Shown piece after piece: positions 60,701 through 64,000 of a stretch of DNA of 64,000 nt. Source of the stretch: Flammula alnicola (taxonomy: Eukaryota; Basidiomycota; Agaricomycetes; Agaricales; Strophariaceae). The position numbers and the translations under genes were made by a program. The stretch's first letter is position 1, and every line of letters begins with the position of its first letter. Under the pieces are notes generated by a model. That model was not told where the DNA came from, did not search any database, and was given only the letters and a program-made list of their open reading frames with translations. The DNA lies in contig JADNRV010000020.1 in NCBI GenBank assembly GCA_015499995.1, forward strand, positions 124,001 through 188,000, read 5' to 3'.

Positions 60701-62369
60701 CGTCATCCTCTCTCTCTCCTTCTCTCTCTCCTTCTCCTTCTCCTCCCTTCCACCCCTCGCCTCCTTCTCCTTCTCCTTATCCCTCACATCCCTTTCCTTC
60801 TCCTTCTCCTTCCCACTCGCCCTCCTCCTCAAATCCCTCACACTCTTCTTCGACACCAGCGTCAGCGGCACCCGGCTCAGATCCTCCGCCAGCCAGACCG
60901 TAGAGAACGCCCCATGCCCGAGCGAGCGCAGGAGACGGAGTTTAGGCGCCGGGGTATCGGTATCATCGGTGTTATCGTCGTTATCGTGTCGCGAAGACGA
61001 CGTCGAGGACGATAGTATAGAGCGGGCGTCGTGTTGGGTCTGGTTGGGCGGCGGGGATAGAGGTGGAGACGATAGGGATCGCGGAGATTCGGAGGGGAGG
61101 CTGGTGTTGGTGAATAACGCTGTAGAGGTAAGGGTAAGGTAGGATTAGCATTAGTCAGTCAGGGAAGCAAAAAAAAAAGGACATTGAAAGCCGGAACTTA
61201 CCTGAAACCGAAGGGTCGTTCGTGGGCGTCGGCGTTCCTCGGTCCTGGAGCGCCCGCAACGTGGAAGCACTCACACCGCTATTGACAGGGCTCGGAGAGG
61301 CGATCGTGAACGTGAGCGCAAGGGGCGAGAGAGGAAGGTGGGTGTGCGAATGCGAGCGCGAGTGAGGCTGCAAATTCGAGTGCCAAGCCGACGGGGACAG
61401 CAGATCGGGTGTGGGCGTAGGCAGCGAGATGATACTCCCCGCGTGCGGCTCCTCCTCTTCCTCCTCTTCTTCCTGTGCGTCGTCCAAGTGCAAGTGCACG
61501 GCAGAGGAGATTGGGGGTGATGTTGAGGAGCCCTTGGCCTGTGCGTCGGCTTCGGATTGGGCCTTTTGCCTTGCAAGCAAGAGGCTCCGCTCAAAGTGGA
61601 GCAGGGGTGCAGGCTCGAGATCCGCGGGGCGCGGGGTGGGCTCGTCGTGCGACTCTGTGCCGTCCGGTGCGGGTGGTGTGGCGTCTGCGTGGGCGTGGGC
61701 GTGTTGGTAGTGGTGTTGTGGCACGATGGTGTCGTCCCGATGCAACGTCGGTGGGTGGTGTGGTAGCGGTAGGGGCGATAGAGTCGGTAGCGTTGTCGGT
61801 GGTGTTGGTGGTGGTGGTGTAGGCAGCCTCGTACCAACAGCAAAGGAAGAGGCAAACGAGGACGACTCGGAGCCGGAGGACGGTACGCGACCGTGGTGTA
61901 CCCGGTGATGATAATTCCCAGCGAGATCCGGGGTGCCGTCGAGGTTGAGCAGGGTGAACTCGGGGCTCCGGCGTGCGGTGGATGTGTACCGCGAGGGAAA
62001 TATGCGCGAGGAGTGTATGGCGTTCACGTTGTGCAGTGTCGGCTTTGGGTTTGTGGTAGATGTTGAAGAGACGGGTGGGGAAGGAGGCCGTATGGGTGCT
62101 GCGAAAAAATCTGCGGTCAAGGAGCGAGGTTTCGTGGGCTGCGGAGGCGGGGGTGGTGCAGACATGAGGGGCGATGGGGGTTGTGTGGAGAAGGGCGATG
62201 CGAAGAAAGCATTCGTCTTTGAGTTTGGCGGCGAAGACGATGAGGCCGAGGTGGAAGAAGTGAGATCAGAAAAGGTAGACGAAAGAGACGAAGTGCTGGA
62301 GCCAGAAGAGCGAGAACGCAGAGAGGAGGAGTTGAGCGGAGCAGGAATGACGAGGTGGGTGGTGGACAT
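57756..62369 (-). CDS. Large Ser/Thr protein kinase with N-lobe insertion
   Basis: Minus strand, start at 62369 (MSTTHLVIPAPLNSSSLRSR). A Ser/Pro-rich disordered region of nearly 400 residues comes first. The kinase domain begins LRLLRSLGHGAFSTVWLAED (glycine loop). An insertion of about 350 low-complexity residues (KEKEKERDVRDKEKEKEARG, many Ser/Gly/Arg runs) sits between that and the beta-3 lysine in RLVAVKMTARRAP. Then come HISHPNITPLLAHL, LVHRDIKLENILL, LTDFGLSRF, SEAYAAPEL, DAWACGVVLYALVGRQLPFG and SRLLVRDPRKRARICDLWDD. The tail is very acidic, with a run of Glu/Asp. Catalytic Lys, HRD and DFG are present, so an active kinase is plausible. Frame problem: the insertion and VAVK lie in different frames near 59.80-59.88 kb, needing a very short intron or a 1-nt change. 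The start was chosen over an upstream in-frame ATG at 62465. Confidence 0.8.
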
Positions 62370-62894
62370 GGCGGGAATGAAAAGTGCTAGAGAGACATTT
62401 GCTTCATTCTCGGAGAATGAGAGAGCAATGTCAGAGTCACAAATGTCATTCGTAACGCAAAACATACCGCTTCCAAGTCACGCGTTTACATGCCACGTGG
62501 GTTAGATATCGGTTATCGAGACTCGGCCTTCATGGTTCCCCAGGGGCGCAGCAAATCATTGATGATGAGAAAAAAGGAGAATCCAGATCCGCCTTGTCAG
62601 ACTCGAAAATATCTCTCACTGCAGGATCTCTCATAGAAACTTATGATACCCGGAAGGCAAAGCCATGGAGAAAAAAACCCTCTGATTGCGTCTGATTTCT
62701 CGATCCATGCATACATATCATCACTGCGCTCCGGATTCTGTCTTCGAGCAGCTTCGAGTTCTCAGTTGGTCTGGCAAACTCCCTTCGGATCGGGATCGAG
62801 TCTTCCGTCGGCAATTCTTCGGTATGTCACATGATCGTGCCAGCGCTTCTCCGTCGCGCTCTGCGGCCCGAACTCTTCCATTCCTCTCCACACG
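62370..62894. promoter_or_regulatory. Shared upstream region of divergent kinase and MCP1-like genes
   Basis: The two start codons are 525 bp apart and point away from each other, so regulatory sites must lie here. I see no clear TATA pair. The frames crossing it have no recognisable motif. Confidence 0.45.
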
Positions 62895-63713
62895 ATGTTG
62901 CTCGACCTCAACAAGCTGCGAGCCAATGCGCTCCCGATTCTCACTAAGACGGCACATATCTCAGCGCCATTTATAACCACGTTCCTTCTCATCCATCTAT
63001 CCGCGCCGGCCATCGCCAACCTCGGCGGATCGTCACTGTCTTCGCAAACCATGGTCAGTCTCATTCCTGTTCTTTTCGTTACTTCTCGTCACAATTCACG
63101 AATTTCAAGCAAACTAACCCACTCCACCCTCTAGCTCCTTGGCCGCGAATACTACCAAGGCGCCCTCTCCGAGCCCCTCCTCATCCTCGGCCCACTAACC
63201 ATCCACGCCCTCTCCAGCACCCTCAAGCGCCTCCTCTCCCCCCCACGCCGGCCCCCACGCCGCCTCACCCACCTCCTCAGCCTCACAGGCTACGCCTCCC
63301 TCCTCCTCCTCCTCCCCATCCACTACCTCACCCACCGCGCCTACCCCACCCTCTCCGCGCCCCCCATCCTCGCCGTCGGCCCCGCAGAGCTCGACTACGA
63401 GTTCGTCAAGACCGGCCTGCAGACGTGGCCCGTGCGGAGCTGGCTTTTGTACGCGGGGCTGGTGCTGTCGACGACGCTGCACGCCGTGGATGGCATGACG
63501 ATTTTGTGGAACACGTATGTCGCGGATGCGGATGGGGATTGGCAGTGGAAGCGCAGTGCGAGGCAGGGAAGGATCGTGCTGGGACTTGGAGCGGTGGCGG
63601 TGCCTGTGCTTACGGGGCTGTATGCTCTGGCGAGGGAGCCGTTGATGACGTTTGCTAGTCTGGCGAGTAGGTATCGGGCGGTGTTTTTGACGTCGTTTGT
63701 GTACAGACTATGA
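62895..63713 (+). CDS. MCP1-like mitochondrial outer-membrane protein (DUF1691-type)
   Basis: Exons 62895-63053 and 63135-63713, 245 residues. The sequence has the pattern TAHISAPFITTFLLIHLSAP, LLGREYYQGALSEPLLILGP, LTHLLSLTGYASLLLLLPIH, and WLLYAGLVLSTTLHAVDGMT, with a last span LGLGAVAVPVLTGLYALA. This matches, as I recall it, the fungal MCP1 transmembrane domain (HISG-like motif, several spans, conserved His). In yeast, Mcp1 is a mitochondrial outer-membrane protein linked to Vps13-dependent lipid homeostasis. The assignment is by motif memory only. No frame problem; the intron is 81 nt. Confidence 0.75.
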
Positions 63714-64000
63714 CAATGGATTGTGCGTGGATGGACGGACAAAAAAATTCCTACTATCAAGCATTTCGTGCGCTAGGCTGTTTTCAACACCCCAATAACT
63801 TGCTCTGGATCCATCAAAGAACGCCTAATCGATATCCTCGTGTCGATTTGCCTTGCGTACAACCCACTAAACCGAAAATCGTGCGTTATAACAAGCTTCT
63901 TCAAATTCAAATTCAAAATCAATCAAAATCAATGCTGCCTGGTCATTCCCCCTTGACACTTTCCATCAACGAGCATCGATGTGACTTGTCTACTTATAAA
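63714..64000. other. Window end, no gene seen
   Basis: 3' flank of the MCP1-like gene. The short tandem TCAAATTCAAATTCAAAATC near 63900 is the only feature that I note. Confidence 0.4.

Noticed and set aside
59617..61142. Long + strand frames opposite the kinase gene
   Set aside because: They are antisense shadows of GC-rich, low-complexity Ser/Pro/Arg codons in the minus-strand kinase; no domain.

Overview
The window looks like nuclear DNA of an agaricomycete basidiomycete. Genes are broken by many 50-65 nt GT-AG introns, and several families typical of mushroom-forming fungi are present: DUF6699 proteins, FunK1-type kinase, F-box/leucine-rich proteins, expanded P450s, a DIRS-like retrotransposon, and a basidiomycete-type S/T kinase with low-complexity inserts. 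All calls come from reading frames, splice sites and motifs by eye. No database search was run, so family names rest on recalled motifs.

Layout. 0.3-4.2 kb: two DUF6699 paralogues (+). 4.5-10.8 kb: a tandem array of two intact P450 genes plus the 3' relic of an earlier copy. 11-14.6 kb: a BTB/POZ protein and an unidentified multi-pass membrane protein. 15-16.7 kb (-): a recombinase-like gene fragment and a 119-aa unknown protein, flanked on the same strand by two tRNA-like halves. 16.9-22.3 kb (-): a Na,K-ATPase-like type II P-type ATPase in many exons. 22.3-27 kb: no intact gene, partly a decayed segmental duplication ending in a small four-exon gene of unknown family. 27.8-30.4 kb (-): an F-box protein.

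30.7-38.3 kb is an island of mobile DNA. It holds a complete-looking 5.4 kb DIRS-like element (inverted terminal repeats, RT-RNase H, tyrosine recombinase, three 68-bp tandem repeats, a nested MITE-like insertion). It also holds a 917-bp element with 208-bp near-perfect terminal inverted repeats and a 9-bp target duplication, inserted in an F-box/leucine-rich reading frame.

38.8-50.4 kb is enzyme-rich: a third P450 (-), an Old Yellow Enzyme-type ene reductase (+), a secreted GH3 beta-glucosidase (+) and a conserved membrane protein (+). 50.9-53 kb is a FunK1-type kinase pseudogene with a second broken copy of its tail. 53.3-56.3 kb repeats the 24-27.5 kb locus, ending in the second member of the small four-exon family. 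57.8-62.4 kb (-) is a large S/T kinase with a long insertion inside its N-lobe, divergent from an MCP1-like mitochondrial membrane protein at 62.9-63.7 kb (+).

Most likely new biology: the twin small-gene family with its duplicated surroundings; the fresh long-TIR element; the recent homogenisation between tandem P450s; the kinase with an N-lobe insertion and a possible 1-nt frame break; and the possible split tRNA.
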